In this document: positions 26,002-36,352 of the stretch, piece by piece
Layout of the letters: every line of letters begins with the position of its first letter
Position numbering within the stretch: the stretch's first letter is position 1
DNA from: Actinomadura rudentiformis
Lineage (GTDB): Bacteria > Actinomycetota > Actinomycetes > Streptosporangiales > Streptosporangiaceae
DNA length: 64,000 nt
Assembly (NCBI RefSeq): GCF_008923185.1
Contig: NZ_WBMT01000001.1
Location: 558,001-622,000 of the forward strand
Direction: 5' to 3'
Position numbers and translations under genes: made by a program
The notes under the pieces: model-generated
What the model saw: the letters and a program-made list of their open reading frames with translations, nothing else
Databases searched by the model: none
What the model was told of the DNA's origin: nothing

Positions 26002-28208
26002 TCCCCGACTTCGCCGAGATCGAGCTCGGCACGCCGGGCTCCGCCGACGAGGCCGCCAAGCAGTGGCGCGCGGCCGTCACCGAGGCGACCGGGCAGGACC
26101 CGGACGCCCAGACGTGGGACACGCCCGAGGGCATCGGCGTCCTGCCGCTCTACACCGGCGACGACCTGACCGGGCTGGACTTCCTCGACACCTACCCCGG
26201 CATCGCGCCGTACCTGCGCGGCCCGTACCCCGCCATGTACGCGACCCAGCCATGGACGATCCGCCAGTACGCGGGGTTCTCGACCGCGCAGGAGTCCAAC
26301 GCCTTCTACCGGCGCAACCTCGCCGCCGGGCAGAAGGGCCTGTCGGTCGCGTTCGACCTGGCCACGCACCGCGGCTACGACTCCGACCACCCGCGCGTGG
26401 CGGGCGACGTCGGCATGGCCGGGGTGGCGATCGACTCGATCTACGACATGCGGCAGCTCTTCGACGGCATCCCGCTGGACCGGATGAGCGTGTCGATGAC
26501 CATGAACGGCGCGGTCCTGCCCGTGCTGGCCCTCTACATCGCGGCCGCGGAGGAGCAGGGGGTGGCGCCCGAGCAGCTGGCCGGGACCATCCAGAACGAC
26601 ATCCTCAAGGAGTTCATGGTCCGCAACACCTACATCTACCCGCCGGCGCCGTCGATGCGGATCATCTCCGACATCTTCGCGTTCACGTCGCAGCGGATGC
26701 CGAAGTACAACTCCATCTCGATCTCCGGCTACCACATCCAGGAGGCCGGGGCCACGGCCGACCTGGAGCTGGCCTACACGCTGGCCGACGGCGTCGAGTA
26801 CATCCGGGCGGGCCGGGAGGCCGGCCTCGACATCGACGCGTTCGCGCCCCGCCTGTCGTTCTTCTGGGCGATCGGCACGAACTTCTTCATGGAGGTCGCC
26901 AAGCTGCGCGCGGCACGGCTGCTGTGGGCCAAGCTCGTCAAGCGGTTCGACCCGCAGAACGCCAAGTCGCTCAGCCTGCGCACCCACTCGCAGACGTCGG
27001 GTTGGTCCCTGACCGCGCAGGACGTCTTCAACAACGTGGCGCGCACCTGCATCGAGGCGATGGCGGCGACGCAGGGCCACACACAGTCGCTGCACACCAA
27101 CGCGCTCGACGAGGCGCTCGCGTTGCCGACGGACTTCTCTGCCCGGATCGCCCGTAACACCCAGCTGCTGTTGCAGCAGGAATCCGGCACGACCCGCACC
27201 ATCGACCCGTGGGGCGGCAGCGCGTATGTCGAACGCCTCACCTACGACCTGGCTCGGCGGGCCTGGGCGCACATCGAAGAGGTCGAGGCCGCCGGAGGCA
27301 TGGCCAAGGCCATCGACGAGGGCCTGCCCAAGCTGCGCATCGAGGAGGCCGCCGCCCGCACCCAGGCACGCATCGACTCGGGCCGGCAGCCGGTCATCGG
27401 CGTCAACAAGTACCGGCCGGACGCCGACGAGCCGATCGAGGTCCTCAAGGTCGACAACGCGTCGGTGCGCACCCAGCAGATCGAGAAGCTGCGGCGGCTG
27501 CGCGAGGAACGTTCGGAGGCCGGTGCCCAGGCCGCGCTGGCCGCGCTCAGCAACGCCGCGCAGGCGGCCGAGGAGGGCACCCGTCCCGACGACCTCGCGC
27601 ACAACCTGCTCGCCCTGGCCATCGACGCCGCCCGCGCGAAGGCCACCGTGGGGGAGATCTCCGACGCGCTGGAACGGGTGTACGGCCGGCACGCCGCGCA
27701 GATCCGTACGATCTCCGGCGTGTACCGGGAGGAGGCAGGCCAGGTGAGCGCGATCGAGAAGGCCCGTGCCGCGACGGCCGGGTTCGAGGCGGCCGAGGGC
27801 CGGCGGCCGCGCATCCTGGTCGCCAAGATGGGCCAGGACGGCCACGACCGCGGTCAGAAGGTCATCGCCACGGGCTTCGCCGACCTCGGCTTCGACGTGG
27901 ACGTGGGCCCGCTGTTCCAGACGCCGGGCGAGGTCGCCCGCCAGGCGGTCGAGGCCGACGTGCACATCGTCGGCGTCAACTCGCTCGCCGCCGGGCATCT
28001 CACGCTGGTGCCCGCGCTGCGCGAGGAACTGGCCGCGCTGGGCCGGGACGACATCATGATCGTCGTCGGCGGCGTCATCCCGCCCCAGGACTTCGACGAG
28101 CTCCGCGCCGCCGGGGCCGCGGCGATCTTCCCGCCCGGCACCGTGCTGGCGGACGCGGCGCTCGGCCTGCTGGAGGAGCTGTCGGCCAAGCTGGGACACG
28201 CCGCGTGA
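25998..28208 (+). CDS. mutB: Methylmalonyl-CoA mutase, large catalytic subunit
   Basis: 736 residues. [20 protein letters not shown] starts the CoA-binding TIM barrel, and [37 protein letters not shown] and [17 protein letters not shown] are hallmark segments. The C-terminal domain holds the cobalamin base-off motif [20 protein letters not shown] near residues 615-635, so this subunit binds adenosylcobalamin. The ATG at 25998 overlaps the mutA stop (ATGA), which implies translational coupling. Seven bases after its stop comes the MeaB GTPase, the reactivating chaperone of the enzyme. Confidence 0.97.
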   Translation: MIPDFAEIELGTPGSADEAAKQWRAAVTEATGQDPDAQTWDTPEGIGVLPLYTGDDLTGLDFLDTYPGIAPYLRGPYPAMYATQPWTIRQYAGFSTAQESNAFYRRNLAAGQKGLSVAFDLATHRGYDSDHPRVAGDVGMAGVAIDSIYDMRQLFDGIPLDRMSVSMTMNGAVLPVLALYIAAAEEQGVAPEQLAGTIQNDILKEFMVRNTYIYPPAPSMRIISDIFAFTSQRMPKYNSISISGYHIQEAGATADLELAYTLADGVEYIRAGREAGLDIDAFAPRLSFFWAIGTNFFMEVAKLRAARLLWAKLVKRFDPQNAKSLSLRTHSQTSGWSLTAQDVFNNVARTCIEAMAATQGHTQSLHTNALDEALALPTDFSARIARNTQLLLQQESGTTRTIDPWGGSAYVERLTYDLARRAWAHIEEVEAAGGMAKAIDEGLPKLRIEEAAARTQARIDSGRQPVIGVNKYRPDADEPIEVLKVDNASVRTQQIEKLRRLREERSEAGAQAALAALSNAAQAAEEGTRPDDLAHNLLALAIDAARAKATVGEISDALERVYGRHAAQIRTISGVYREEAGQVSAIEKARAATAGFEAAEGRRPRILVAKMGQDGHDRGQKVIATGFADLGFDVDVGPLFQTPGEVARQAVEADVHIVGVNSLAAGHLTLVPALREELAALGRDDIMIVVGGVIPPQDFDELRAAGAAAIFPPGTVLADAALGLLEELSAKLGHAA

Positions 28209-28215
28209 GCGACAC

Positions 28216-29196
28216 GTGAACTCACTTGAGGACTACGTCAAAGGTGTGCGGGAGGGCTCCAGGGCGTGGGTCGCGCGCGCGATCACGCTGGTGGAGTCGA
28301 GCCGCCCCGACCACCGGGAGCTCGCCCAGCGCCTCCTCGTCGAACTGACCCCGTACGCGGGGGAGGCCCGGCGGGTGGGCATCACAGGCGTTCCGGGCGT
28401 CGGCAAATCCACGTTCATCGACGCGCTCGGCACCAACCTCACCGCGGACGGGCACAAGGTGGCGGTGCTGGCCGTCGACCCCTCCTCGACCCGGACGGGC
28501 GGCAGCATCCTCGGCGACAAGACGCGCATGAACCGCCTCGCCGTCGACCCGGACGCCTTCATCCGGCCGTCGCCCACCGCCGGGACGCTGGGCGGCGTCG
28601 CCAAGGCCACCCGCGAGGCGATGGTGGTGATGGAGGCCGCCGGATACGACATCGTCCTCGTGGAGACCGTCGGGGTCGGGCAGTCGGAGACGGCCGTCGC
28701 CGAAATGGTCGACTCGTTCCTCTTCCTCACCCTCGCCCGCACCGGCGACCAGCTGCAGGGCATCAAGAAGGGCGTCCTGGAGCTGGCGGACGTGATCGCC
28801 GTCAACAAGGCGGACGGCCCGCACATGATGGAGGCCAAGAAGGCCGCCCGTGAACTGGCCGGAGCACTTCGCCTCCTCCGCAGCGACGAACGCCTCCGCG
28901 ACATCCCCGTGCTCACGTGCAGCGCGAAGGAGAACGCCGGCCTTGACACCGTCTGGCGGCACATCGTCGACCATCAGGACCGTCTGAAAGAGACCGGCGA
29001 GCTCGACGCGCGCCGCCGGCGACAGCAGGTCGGCTGGGTGTGGGCGATGGTGCGCGACCGGCTGCTGACCGAGCTGCACGAACATCCCGCCGTCCGGGAG
29101 CTGGCACCGGAGCTGGAGGCGCAGGTCGAGGAGGGGAAGCTGACCCCCGCTCTGGCGGCCGAACGCATTCTCGCGGCGTTCACTCGGCGGTCCTGA
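28216..29196 (+). CDS. meaB: Methylmalonyl-CoA mutase-associated GTPase MeaB
   Basis: 326 residues with the G3E-type GTPase pattern: Walker A GVPGVGKSTFIDALG near residue 59, VLAVDPSSTRTGGSILGDKT with the switch regions, DIVLVETVGVGQSETAVAEM and the base-specificity motif NKAD. MeaB binds the mutase, protects it and gates cofactor loading. The start is GTG at 28216, 7 bases after mutB. It completes the mutA-mutB-meaB operon common in actinobacteria. The C-terminal dimerisation segment is present, so the gene is complete. Confidence 0.95.
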   Translation: MNSLEDYVKGVREGSRAWVARAITLVESSRPDHRELAQRLLVELTPYAGEARRVGITGVPGVGKSTFIDALGTNLTADGHKVAVLAVDPSSTRTGGSILGDKTRMNRLAVDPDAFIRPSPTAGTLGGVAKATREAMVVMEAAGYDIVLVETVGVGQSETAVAEMVDSFLFLTLARTGDQLQGIKKGVLELADVIAVNKADGPHMMEAKKAARELAGALRLLRSDERLRDIPVLTCSAKENAGLDTVWRHIVDHQDRLKETGELDARRRRQQVGWVWAMVRDRLLTELHEHPAVRELAPELEAQVEEGKLTPALAAERILAAFTRRS

Positions 29197-29276
29197 GGGC
29201 CGATCCTGAACGGATTCGGGTCATGGGTTAGTCCGGGAGAGGCTCCTGCCCGCTCGGAATCCGCTACAAAGGGCGG

Positions 29277-30251
29277 ATGGACGTCATCGCGGTCGATGAT
29301 CCGACAGACGAACAGATCCGGCAGTGGCACGCGGTGCTGCTCGCGGTGCACGGCGACGACCCGGCCGGGGACGCCCCCGAGCCTGAGCACACGGCCGCCA
29401 GGCTGCTGGGCGCCGAGCAGGGTTCCCGGCAGCGGTTCTGGGCGGCCGTCGAGGACGGCGAGATGGTCGCCGTGGCCGCGCTGCGGCTTCCGGGGGAGCC
29501 CGGCGCCGACCGGCCGGGCGAGATCGACATCCGGGTCCGGCCCGACCGGCGCCGCGAGGGGCTCGGCACCCGGCTGCTCAGCGAGGCGGCCGGAGGCCTG
29601 CGAGCCGACCGGCGTTCCAGCGTGCTGGCGCAGGTCACGGCAGGGACCCCGGCGATCCCGTTCCTGGAGTCGCACGGCTTCCGCTGCGTTCTGACCCTCA
29701 GCGGGCTTCTGCTCCACCTGGACGACGTCCCGGCGGAACGTGTCGCGGCGCTGGTGGCGGCGGGCCCGGCGGGCTACGAGCTCGTTCGCTGGCAGGGTGT
29801 CGTGCCCGACGAGTACGCCGCGGCCCTCGCCCGCGCCAAGCATGCGATGGCCGACATGTCCGCGTACGAGGGCGTGCCTTGGGACGCCGACCGGGTCCGC
29901 GAGATGGCCGAGATGGTCAACAAGCGCGGTGACGCCCTCTACACGGTCGCCGCCGTCCAGGGCACCGTCGTCGCGGGCTTCACCGAGATCGTCGTGCCCG
30001 CGCTCGGACCCGAGCGCGCCGCCCAGTACGACACGGCCGTCGTCCCCGAGCACCGCGGGCGCAGGCTGGGCATCTGGGTCAAGGCCGCGATGCTCGAATG
30101 GCTGCGGCACGAGCGCCCGGAGGTCCGCGAGATCGAGACCGACAACTCCGGCGACAACGTCCACATGCTCGCCGTCAACGAGGAACTGGGCTTCCGCCAC
30201 CAGCGCGAGTCCCGCGAGTACCAGGCCTCCGCCGCCGACCTCCCCGCCTGA
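29277..30251 (+). CDS. Tandem GNAT-domain acetyltransferase
   Basis: 324 residues with two GNAT modules. The first (~1-150) has an acetyl-CoA loop like IRVRPDRRREGLGTRLLSEA. The second (~170-320) has VVPEHRGRRLGIWVKAAMLE followed by the Asn-containing IETDNSGDNVHMLAVNEELG. The double arrangement resembles mycothiol synthase and its relatives, but the overall text is closer to generic actinobacterial tandem GNATs, so the acceptor is unknown. The ATG at 29277 follows AAAGGGCGG. Confidence 0.88.
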   Translation: MDVIAVDDPTDEQIRQWHAVLLAVHGDDPAGDAPEPEHTAARLLGAEQGSRQRFWAAVEDGEMVAVAALRLPGEPGADRPGEIDIRVRPDRRREGLGTRLLSEAAGGLRADRRSSVLAQVTAGTPAIPFLESHGFRCVLTLSGLLLHLDDVPAERVAALVAAGPAGYELVRWQGVVPDEYAAALARAKHAMADMSAYEGVPWDADRVREMAEMVNKRGDALYTVAAVQGTVVAGFTEIVVPALGPERAAQYDTAVVPEHRGRRLGIWVKAAMLEWLRHERPEVREIETDNSGDNVHMLAVNEELGFRHQRESREYQASAADLPA

Positions 30252-30259
30252 GTCACCCC

Positions 30260-30286
30260 CCAGAGTTATCCCGCCAGAGTTATCCC
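30260..30286. repeat. Tandem direct repeat CCAGAGTTATCCC
   Basis: Two perfect 13-base copies at 30260-30272 and 30274-30286, separated by one base, right after the GNAT gene stop. The TTATCCC core resembles a DnaA box (TTATCCACA) but two of nine positions differ. It could also be a binding site for the next gene. Confidence 0.5.
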
Positions 30287-30379
30287 CAGAATCGCGCTCT
30301 AGTGCGCTGCTCCCTGCTCATCACCGAACCTGGCCCTACCCGCGGTCGACCGGACCGCCGCAGGGTCAGGAGGCCTGCC

Positions 30380-31276
30380 ATGGCGGAGACGGTGACGACC
30401 CGTTTCCTGGTGGCGACCAACGAGGGCGTCACGCAGCTCTCAAGTCGGCGGGGCATCGACCACCTCTGCGAGGCCCTCCCCAAGACCCGCTTAGGGCGTA
30501 CGGCCCGCGCACTCCTGCGGTCACGCCTGCTGAGCATCGATCCTGCGCAGCCAGCCCCCACCCAGTGGAGCCCTCGCCTTCTCCATTTGGGTGGGGCGCC
30601 CGAGGCGCTCCAGCGAGTGAACGAAGCTCGCCACCACGTGCTGCTCACCTCCGCTGCGGCTCCCTGCGATCAGCCCCGGCACGCCCAGGCGGCCCGGCTC
30701 GTGGCGCGGGTGCTCGCCGCCGCGATGAGCGGTGACCTGGTCGACCTCGACTCCGACCAGCTGCTCGCCGCCTCGCCGTCTCCCGGTGGGACTACTGAGC
30801 CCGAGCGTTTCGTGCTGGGGAACGAATGGATCGGTGTCTTCGTAACGCTTGCCCAGGAACGGGACGCGGAGCACTGCATCAGAGTCGGCACCGCGGGCAT
30901 GCACCGTTTCGCGTTGCCCGAGGTCATGGCCTCCGAGGTGCCCTACGGCCATATGCTCACGGCGGCCAACATCCTGCGTGCGCTCGCGTTCCGGCTCCTT
31001 TCCGACGGCGGGATCCCCGCGAAGTTCACCCTCGATGCAGGCGACCTGCTCCGCTTCTGGGGCGCCCGTCCTGCTCCAGCGGGTCGCCTTTCGCTTCGCC
31101 TTACCCCGGCGGAATCAGACTGCTCCGGGTGCAGCAAGGCTTTAGCGGTCCTTCCACCCACCCGGCGCGGCACGGGCCTGGAGAGCGGTCGCGCCACGGG
31201 CTGCGGCGATCCGGTCTGGTGGGAGGAGAGGGCGGCGGAGGCCATGCCCAAACTGGTGTCCGCCTCTCCGGAGTGA
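30380..31276 (+). CDS. Hypothetical protein
   Basis: 298 residues starting MAETVTTRFLVATNEGVTQL; the ATG at 30380 has AGGAGG close upstream. I recognise no domain. The sequence looks globular and cytosolic, without signal peptide or membrane helix. One notable stretch is the mid-section VLGNEWIGVFVTLAQERDAE, and another is CSGCSKALAVL near residue 250. The C-terminal third is rich in Arg/Pro and could be partly disordered. It precedes the tRNA-Asn gene by 117 bases. Confidence 0.65.
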   Translation: MAETVTTRFLVATNEGVTQLSSRRGIDHLCEALPKTRLGRTARALLRSRLLSIDPAQPAPTQWSPRLLHLGGAPEALQRVNEARHHVLLTSAAAPCDQPRHAQAARLVARVLAAAMSGDLVDLDSDQLLAASPSPGGTTEPERFVLGNEWIGVFVTLAQERDAEHCIRVGTAGMHRFALPEVMASEVPYGHMLTAANILRALAFRLLSDGGIPAKFTLDAGDLLRFWGARPAPAGRLSLRLTPAESDCSGCSKALAVLPPTRRGTGLESGRATGCGDPVWWEERAAEAMPKLVSASPE

Positions 31277-31393
31277 CGGCGCCGCTCTCCATCTCGCCGC
31301 GATCCGGCGGGAAAATCCGTTGCCGGGGTTGCGCCGGATGGGCACCCTAATGGTGGTGACGGAAAACCGGAACCCCAGGAATTGTCTGGTCAT

Positions 31394-31464
31394 TCCTCTG
31401 TAGTTCAAAGGCAGAACGCCGCACTGTTAATGCGGATATCCAGGTTCGAATCCTGGCGGGGGAG
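31394..31464 (+). tRNA. tRNA-Asn (anticodon GUU)
   Basis: Acceptor TCCTCTG/CGGGGGA (with two G-U pairs), anticodon stem CCGCA/TGCGG with loop CTGTTAA, and T stem CCAGG/CCTGG with loop TTCGAAT. The discriminator is G. The CCA end is not encoded. A typical actinobacterial tRNA-Asn. Confidence 0.95.
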
Positions 31465-31540
31465 CGGAAGAGGAAGGCCGGCCAAGCGCAGCTTGTCGAT
31501 TGGCGGGCGGCGGGCGGGGGCTGGAAGGGAGGTGGGGGCA

Positions 31541-31981
31541 GTGACGGTGCTCGTTCTGAACGCGTCGTACGAGCCGTTCCAGAAAGTCGACCTGCGGCAC
31601 GCCATCCGCATGCTGGTGCGCGGGGTGGCCGTCGTCGAGGAGGCGGAGGAGGGCCGGACGTTCGGCCACTTCCCCGTCCCGCGGGTGCTGAGGCTCGTCC
31701 GCTACGTCGCGATGCGCTGGCGGCATGGCAGGCGCCCACCGTGGAGCAAACGGGGCATCTACCTGCGCGACAAGGGCCTGTGCGGCTACTGCGGGAAGCG
31801 CGGCCACACGATCGACCACGTGCTCCCGCAGTCGCGCGGTGGCGCGGACACATGGCACAACACCGTGCTCGCGTGCGGGAAGTGCAACAACCGGAAGGGC
31901 AGCCGAACCCCCGACGAGGCGGGGATGCGGCTGCGGTTCGAGCTGCGCGTCCCGCGCTGGGAGGAACTCGTCGGACTTTAA
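31541..31981 (+). CDS. HNH endonuclease
   Basis: 146 residues. VTVLVLNASYEPFQKVDLRH is the family's typical N terminus. The HNH nuclease core is CGYCGKRGHTIDHVLPQSRG, then HNTVLACGKCNNRKG, giving two CxxC zinc ligands, the His of HVLP, and the Asn/His pair. Actinobacterial genomes carry several such stand-alone HNH proteins with unclear roles in DNA repair or defence. The GTG at 31541 follows GGGAGGTGGGGG. A strong terminator lies directly downstream. Confidence 0.9.
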   Translation: MTVLVLNASYEPFQKVDLRHAIRMLVRGVAVVEEAEEGRTFGHFPVPRVLRLVRYVAMRWRHGRRPPWSKRGIYLRDKGLCGYCGKRGHTIDHVLPQSRGGADTWHNTVLACGKCNNRKGSRTPDEAGMRLRFELRVPRWEELVGL

Positions 31982-31983
31982 CG

Positions 31984-32023
31984 GCCGGACCGTCTCCATT
32001 CGGAGCGGTCCGGCTGTCTTTTT
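31984..32023 (+). terminator. Rho-independent terminator after the HNH gene
   Basis: GCCGGACCG (31984-31992) pairs perfectly with CGGTCCGGC (32006-32014) across a 13-base loop and is followed by TGTCTTTTT. A classical intrinsic terminator. Confidence 0.85.
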
Positions 32024-32143
32024 CCGGTAGGGTCACCCTTCGGTAGCATCCGTGTGACGCTGTGTGGTTAGAGGAACTCCTGAGGCAAATTGGCCGATTG
32101 TGGTAGCGTTCCGCCAATCTTCTGCACGATACGGAGGAGATCA

Positions 32144-33151
32144 GTGGCGGCCCTCGACCCACTCGGCAGAAAGCGACGCTTCGCCAGCGGACGTTCGCTG
32201 AGCAAACGCTGCGCGGCCCTCGCCTTGGTCGTGGCGGTCTCAGCGACGTTGCCCCCGGCGTCCAGCGGCGCTGCCGGCGTCCCGGCGGCACCCAAGGACA
32301 TCAAGAAGGAGTACGCCAAGCTCAAGAAGCGCGCGGACGCCCTCAACAAGGAGTACCGCGGTGAGCTGATCTCGCTCGACCAGGCCAAGCGCGCCGCCGA
32401 GCGGGCGGGCCTGGAGGCCGACCGGCTGACCCGCGAATTCGACACCGCCCGAGCCGATCTGAGCCGGTTCGCCGCGTCCTCGTACATGAGCGGCAGGTTC
32501 GAGACGATCCCCATGGTCACCGGCGGTGACCCGGAGGCCGCCATCCGGGACATGACCGTGGTCGAGCACCTCTCCCGCAACACCGGTCGGCGCCTGGAGA
32601 GCATGGAGTCCCTCGCGAGCCAGGCCACCCGGTCCCAGCAGGTGGCGAGCGCCAAGCTGGCCGACGTGCGCAAGGAGATCGACGAGCTGGAGGGACAGCG
32701 GGAGCGGGTCAAGAAGCTGCTCGCCAAGTACAAGCCCGAGGTCCCCACCACGCCCGGCCGCCCCGACGGCGCCCCGAAGACCAAGTCCCCGCTCATCGGC
32801 CCCTCCATGACCAGCCGCATGCGCACGCTGATGCTGGCCATCGACAGCAGGTTCGGCCCGTTCCCCGCGATCGGCTGTTCCCGCCCCGGCGACCCGCAGG
32901 ACCACGGCTCAGGGCGGGCGTGCGACTTCATGGAGAGCACCGGCGGCAAGATGCCCAGCTCCGGCGCCCGCGCCCACGGTGACGCGGTCGCCCAGTTCGT
33001 GATCAGCAACGCCTCCCGCTACGGCGTGAAGTACGTGATCTGGCGCCAGCGCATCTACGACATGCGCGGCGGCGGCGGCTGGAAGTCCATGTCCGACCGC
33101 GGCAGCGTCACCGCCAATCACTACGACCACAACCACGTCTCCGTCTTCTGA
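32144..33151 (+). CDS. Secreted coiled-coil protein with ARB_07466-like C-terminal domain
   Basis: 335 residues. An N-terminal signal-like segment (RCAALALVVAVSATLPPASS, residues ~22-41) is followed by a long coiled coil (~50-205, many K/E/A heptads such as KAERAGLEADRLTREF-like text). A C-terminal globular domain then begins MRTLMLAIDSRFGPFPAIGC and contains DHGSGRACDFM and the ending NHYDHNHVSVF, whose His/Asp set resembles a metal-binding peptidase-like fold. Similar coiled-coil exports may act as cell-wall hydrolase regulators. The GTG at 32144 has GGAGGAGA upstream. Confidence 0.8.
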   Translation: MAALDPLGRKRRFASGRSLSKRCAALALVVAVSATLPPASSGAAGVPAAPKDIKKEYAKLKKRADALNKEYRGELISLDQAKRAAERAGLEADRLTREFDTARADLSRFAASSYMSGRFETIPMVTGGDPEAAIRDMTVVEHLSRNTGRRLESMESLASQATRSQQVASAKLADVRKEIDELEGQRERVKKLLAKYKPEVPTTPGRPDGAPKTKSPLIGPSMTSRMRTLMLAIDSRFGPFPAIGCSRPGDPQDHGSGRACDFMESTGGKMPSSGARAHGDAVAQFVISNASRYGVKYVIWRQRIYDMRGGGGWKSMSDRGSVTANHYDHNHVSVF

Positions 33152-33289
33152 CCCCGTGACGGACGTGAGGCGTGCTCCCTGGTACGGCTCTTAGCCGACT
33201 TCTCCGACGATCAGTCCCGGGCCGTTCGGCAGAAGGGCGGGTGAGGATGCGGCTCTGCCGGGCATCCCGGTCGAGGTGATCGCGGGGGT

Positions 33290-36200
33290 CTAGGCCTCGG
33301 TCAGGGGGAGGAGGACCTGGAACCGGGTGTCGCCGGGCTGGGACTCTACGCGGATGTCACCGTTGTGGCGGTCGACCACGATGCGCCAGGAGATGTCCAG
33401 GCCGAGGCCCGTGCCCTGGCCGACGGGCTTGGTGGTGAAGAAGGGCGTGAAGACCCGGGCCAGGTTCTCCTCGGGGATGCCCACGCCGGTGTCGGCGATC
33501 TCCACCAGGGCGTGGTCGTTCTCGCGGGCGGTGGTGATGGTGAGGGTCCCCTTGCCGTTCATGGCGTAGAGGGCGTTGACGATCAGGTTGGTCCAGACCT
33601 GGTTGAGCTCGGCGGCGTAGACGGGCACCTCGGGCAGCCCGGGGTCGTAGGACGTGACCACCTGGACGTTGCCGATCTTGCGCTTGAGCATGGTGAGCGT
33701 GCTGTCGAGGAGCTGGCGCAGGTCCACGCGCTGGTACGGGGCACGGTCGAGCTGGGAGTACTGGCGGGCCGAGTCCAGGAGGGCGGTGATGCGGCTCGTG
33801 GCGTCGGAGATCTCCGCCTGGAGCTGGCCGACCTCGATGATCTCGGCGAGCCAGCGGATGGCGGCGGGGAGCTGGCGGTCCCCGGCGACGGCGGCGACCT
33901 CCTCCGCGTCAGGCACGCCGAGCCCGCCGGCCACCAGGCCGGGCGCGAGCTCCCACGCGCCGTCGACGTCGTGGTCCTCCAGCCAGTCGCCCAGCTCGTC
34001 CTCGGCGTCGCTGATCTCCAGCGGGGTGCGGGGGCGGGCCTGCGGCAGGGTCTCGCGCAGGTGGACGAGCTTGCCGAGCCGCTCGCAGTCGACACCGGCG
34101 GCCGCGAGCTCGGCCAGCCGCTTCTGGGAGGAGACGAGCCGGTCGCCGAGCTCGGCGCTGGCGCGGGAAGCGGCGGCGGCCGGGTTGTTGAGCTCATGGG
34201 TGAGCCCGGCGGTGATCGTGCCGAGCGCGGTGAGGCGTTCCCGCTGGTCGACGATCCGCCGGGCGTTGCTCATGCCGAAGAAGATGCCCTCCAGCAGGTG
34301 CGTCGCCATCGGGAACCACTTGCGGACCGCCTTGCCGAACTTGCGGGCGGGCAGAGTGAACATGCGAGTGGGCCGCGTGGCGCGCAGCGTGTGCCCGTAC
34401 TTCTGCTCGATCTGGTCGTCGAGGTAGGCCATGACGGCACCGCCGTACACCCCGGGTTGGGAACCGCGGGTCAGCTCGGCATGGTGCTCCTGGACCAGCT
34501 GGGAGAGCGAGACCTCGCCCTCCAGAAGGACGAAGAGGAACTCCGCGGGGTCGCCCTGCGCGCAGATGATGTCGCCCTCGGCGTACGTGCGCACCGAACC
34601 GTAGGTGCAGAGCCACTCCAGCTGCTCGTCGTCGAGATGCTCGAAGAGGAACAGCGGGCGCAGGTCCTCGGGTGTGACCATCATGATTGCTCCAGGTAGC
34701 GGTGGACGAGGGCGACGGCCATGGCTCCCGTCGCCGACCGCGGAGGCGACGCGCTTCATCGAGTCCGCCCGGACGTCGCCTGCGGCGAAGACACCGGGCA
34801 CGTTCGTCTCCAGGTGGTAGGGCTGGCGGTGGACCGGCCAGCCCGGTGGGCGGCGCCCGTCCGCGACGAGGTCGGGACCGGTCAGGATGTAGCCGCGCTG
34901 GTCGCGTTCGATCACGCCTTCGAGCCATTCGGTGCGGGGTTCGGCGCCGATGAAGACGAAGAGCCAGTGGGCGTCCACGATGCGTTCGCCGCCGGGGCCC
35001 GCCAGCGTGAGCCGCTCCAGGTGGTCGGTGCCTTCGCCGGAGATGATGGTCGTCCGGGTGTGGACCTCGATGTTGGGGATGTCGGCGATCTGCTGGATCA
35101 GATAGTGCGACATCGACCGCTCCAGGCCGTCGGCCCGGACGAGGACGTGCACGCGCTTGGCGACGCGGGAGAGGTTGACGGCCGCCTGCCCGGCCGAGTT
35201 GGCGCCGCCGACGACGTACACCTCCTCGTCGGCACAGCTGGACGTCTCGGCCATCGCCGCGCCGTAGTAGACGCCGACGCCGACCAGGTCGTCCAGGCCC
35301 GTCGCGTCCAGCCGCCGGTAGGAGACCCCGGTCGCCAGGATGACCGCGTGGGCGGCGATCTCGGTGCCGTCGGCCTGCCGGACCACCCGGGCCTGGCCGC
35401 GCGTCTCCAGGCCGGTGACCTTGCCGGTGGTGATCAGCTCGGCGCCGAACCGCTCGGCTTGGCGGCGGGCGCGGTCGGCGAGCTGGGCGCCGGAGACGCC
35501 GTCGGGGAAGCCGAGGTAGTTCTCGATGCGCGAGCTCTGACCGGCCTGCCCGCCCGAGGCGTGCCGTTCGATCAGGACGGTGCGCAGGCCCTCCGACGCC
35601 CCGTAGACGGCGGCGCCGAGCCCGGCGGGGCCGCCGCCCACCACGATCAGGTCGTAGAAGTCGGCCTCGGGGGAGGTGGACAGGCCCACGGCGGCGGCCA
35701 GCTCGGCGTCGGTCGGGGCGGAGAGCGTGGTGCCGTCGGCGGTGACGATCAGCGGGAGCTCGGGGTCGCCCGCGGCCTTGAGCAGCTCGGCTGCCTCAGG
35801 GGCGGTGTCCAGCAGCCAGGTGTAGGGCACCTGGTTGCGTGCCAGGAAGTCGCGGACCTGGTACGAGCGATTGGACCAGCGATGCCCGACCACGCGCAGC
35901 TCGCCGGGCGTGGCCCGCTCCGTCCGCAGCCACGCCTCCAGCTGCGAGTCGATCACCGGGTAGAACTTCTCGTCCGGCGGGTTCCAGGGCTTGAGCATGT
36001 AGTGGTCGAGGTCCACCACGTTGATGGCGCGGATCGCGGCGTCGGTGTCGGCGTAGGCGGTCAGCAGCACCCGCCGGGCGTAGGGGAACAGGTCCATGGC
36101 CTGCTCCAGGAACTCCACGCCCGTCATCTCGGGCATGCGGTGATCGGCCAGCAGCAGCGCGGTGTCGTCCCCGCGCAGCCGCAGCTCCCGCAGCGAGTCG

Positions 36201-36328
36201 AGGGCCTGCGGGCCGGACTCGGCGCGCACCACCCGGTAGGTCTCGGCGTACCGGCGGCGCAGGTCACGCGCCACGGCCCGGGACACCCCCGGGTCGTCGT
36301 CCACGGTCAGCAGCACAGGCTTGGACAA
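33290..36328 (-). CDS. Fused response regulator / flavin reductase and cNMP-domain histidine kinase (probably two genes joined by one extra base)
   Basis: One frame of 1,012 codons. Residues ~1-125 are a receiver ([19 protein letters not shown] with the phospho-Asp). ~150-235 is a thioredoxin-like fold without CxxC. ~240-560 is a thioredoxin-reductase-like FAD/NAD module ([33 protein letters not shown]) lacking the redox CxxC. ~585-700 is a cyclic-nucleotide-binding domain, and ~735-1010 a histidine kinase (H box [10 protein letters not shown] box [13 protein letters not shown] boxes DTGVGIPEE and [11 protein letters not shown]). Near 34727 the family text should read [17 protein letters not shown] and stop at 34681-34683, overlapping an ATG at 34684. 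An extra C fuses the two. The TTG at 36328 (MSKPVLLTV) follows AGGGAG. Confidence 0.85.
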   Translation of the reverse strand: MSKPVLLTVDDDPGVSRAVARDLRRRYAETYRVVRAESGPQALDSLRELRLRGDDTALLLADHRMPEMTGVEFLEQAMDLFPYARRVLLTAYADTDAAIRAINVVDLDHYMLKPWNPPDEKFYPVIDSQLEAWLRTERATPGELRVVGHRWSNRSYQVRDFLARNQVPYTWLLDTAPEAAELLKAAGDPELPLIVTADGTTLSAPTDAELAAAVGLSTSPEADFYDLIVVGGGPAGLGAAVYGASEGLRTVLIERHASGGQAGQSSRIENYLGFPDGVSGAQLADRARRQAERFGAELITTGKVTGLETRGQARVVRQADGTEIAAHAVILATGVSYRRLDATGLDDLVGVGVYYGAAMAETSSCADEEVYVVGGANSAGQAAVNLSRVAKRVHVLVRADGLERSMSHYLIQQIADIPNIEVHTRTTIISGEGTDHLERLTLAGPGGERIVDAHWLFVFIGAEPRTEWLEGVIERDQRGYILTGPDLVADGRRPPGWPVHRQPYHLETNVPGVFAAGDVRADSMKRVASAVGDGSHGRRPRPPLPGAIMMVTPEDLRPLFLFEHLDDEQLEWLCTYGSVRTYAEGDIICAQGDPAEFLFVLLEGEVSLSQLVQEHHAELTRGSQPGVYGGAVMAYLDDQIEQKYGHTLRATRPTRMFTLPARKFGKAVRKWFPMATHLLEGIFFGMSNARRIVDQRERLTALGTITAGLTHELNNPAAAASRASAELGDRLVSSQKRLAELAAAGVDCERLGKLVHLRETLPQARPRTPLEISDAEDELGDWLEDHDVDGAWELAPGLVAGGLGVPDAEEVAAVAGDRQLPAAIRWLAEIIEVGQLQAEISDATSRITALLDSARQYSQLDRAPYQRVDLRQLLDSTLTMLKRKIGNVQVVTSYDPGLPEVPVYAAELNQVWTNLIVNALYAMNGKGTLTITTARENDHALVEIADTGVGIPEENLARVFTPFFTTKPVGQGTGLGLDISWRIVVDRHNGDIRVESQPGDTRFQVLLPLTEA

Positions 36329-36352
36329 CACCCAACTCCCTGGTCTCCTCAT

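Noticed and set aside
25908..28199. A long minus-strand frame opposite mutB
   Set aside because: It has no domain and mirrors the codon pattern of mutB; the mutA-mutB-meaB reading is certain.
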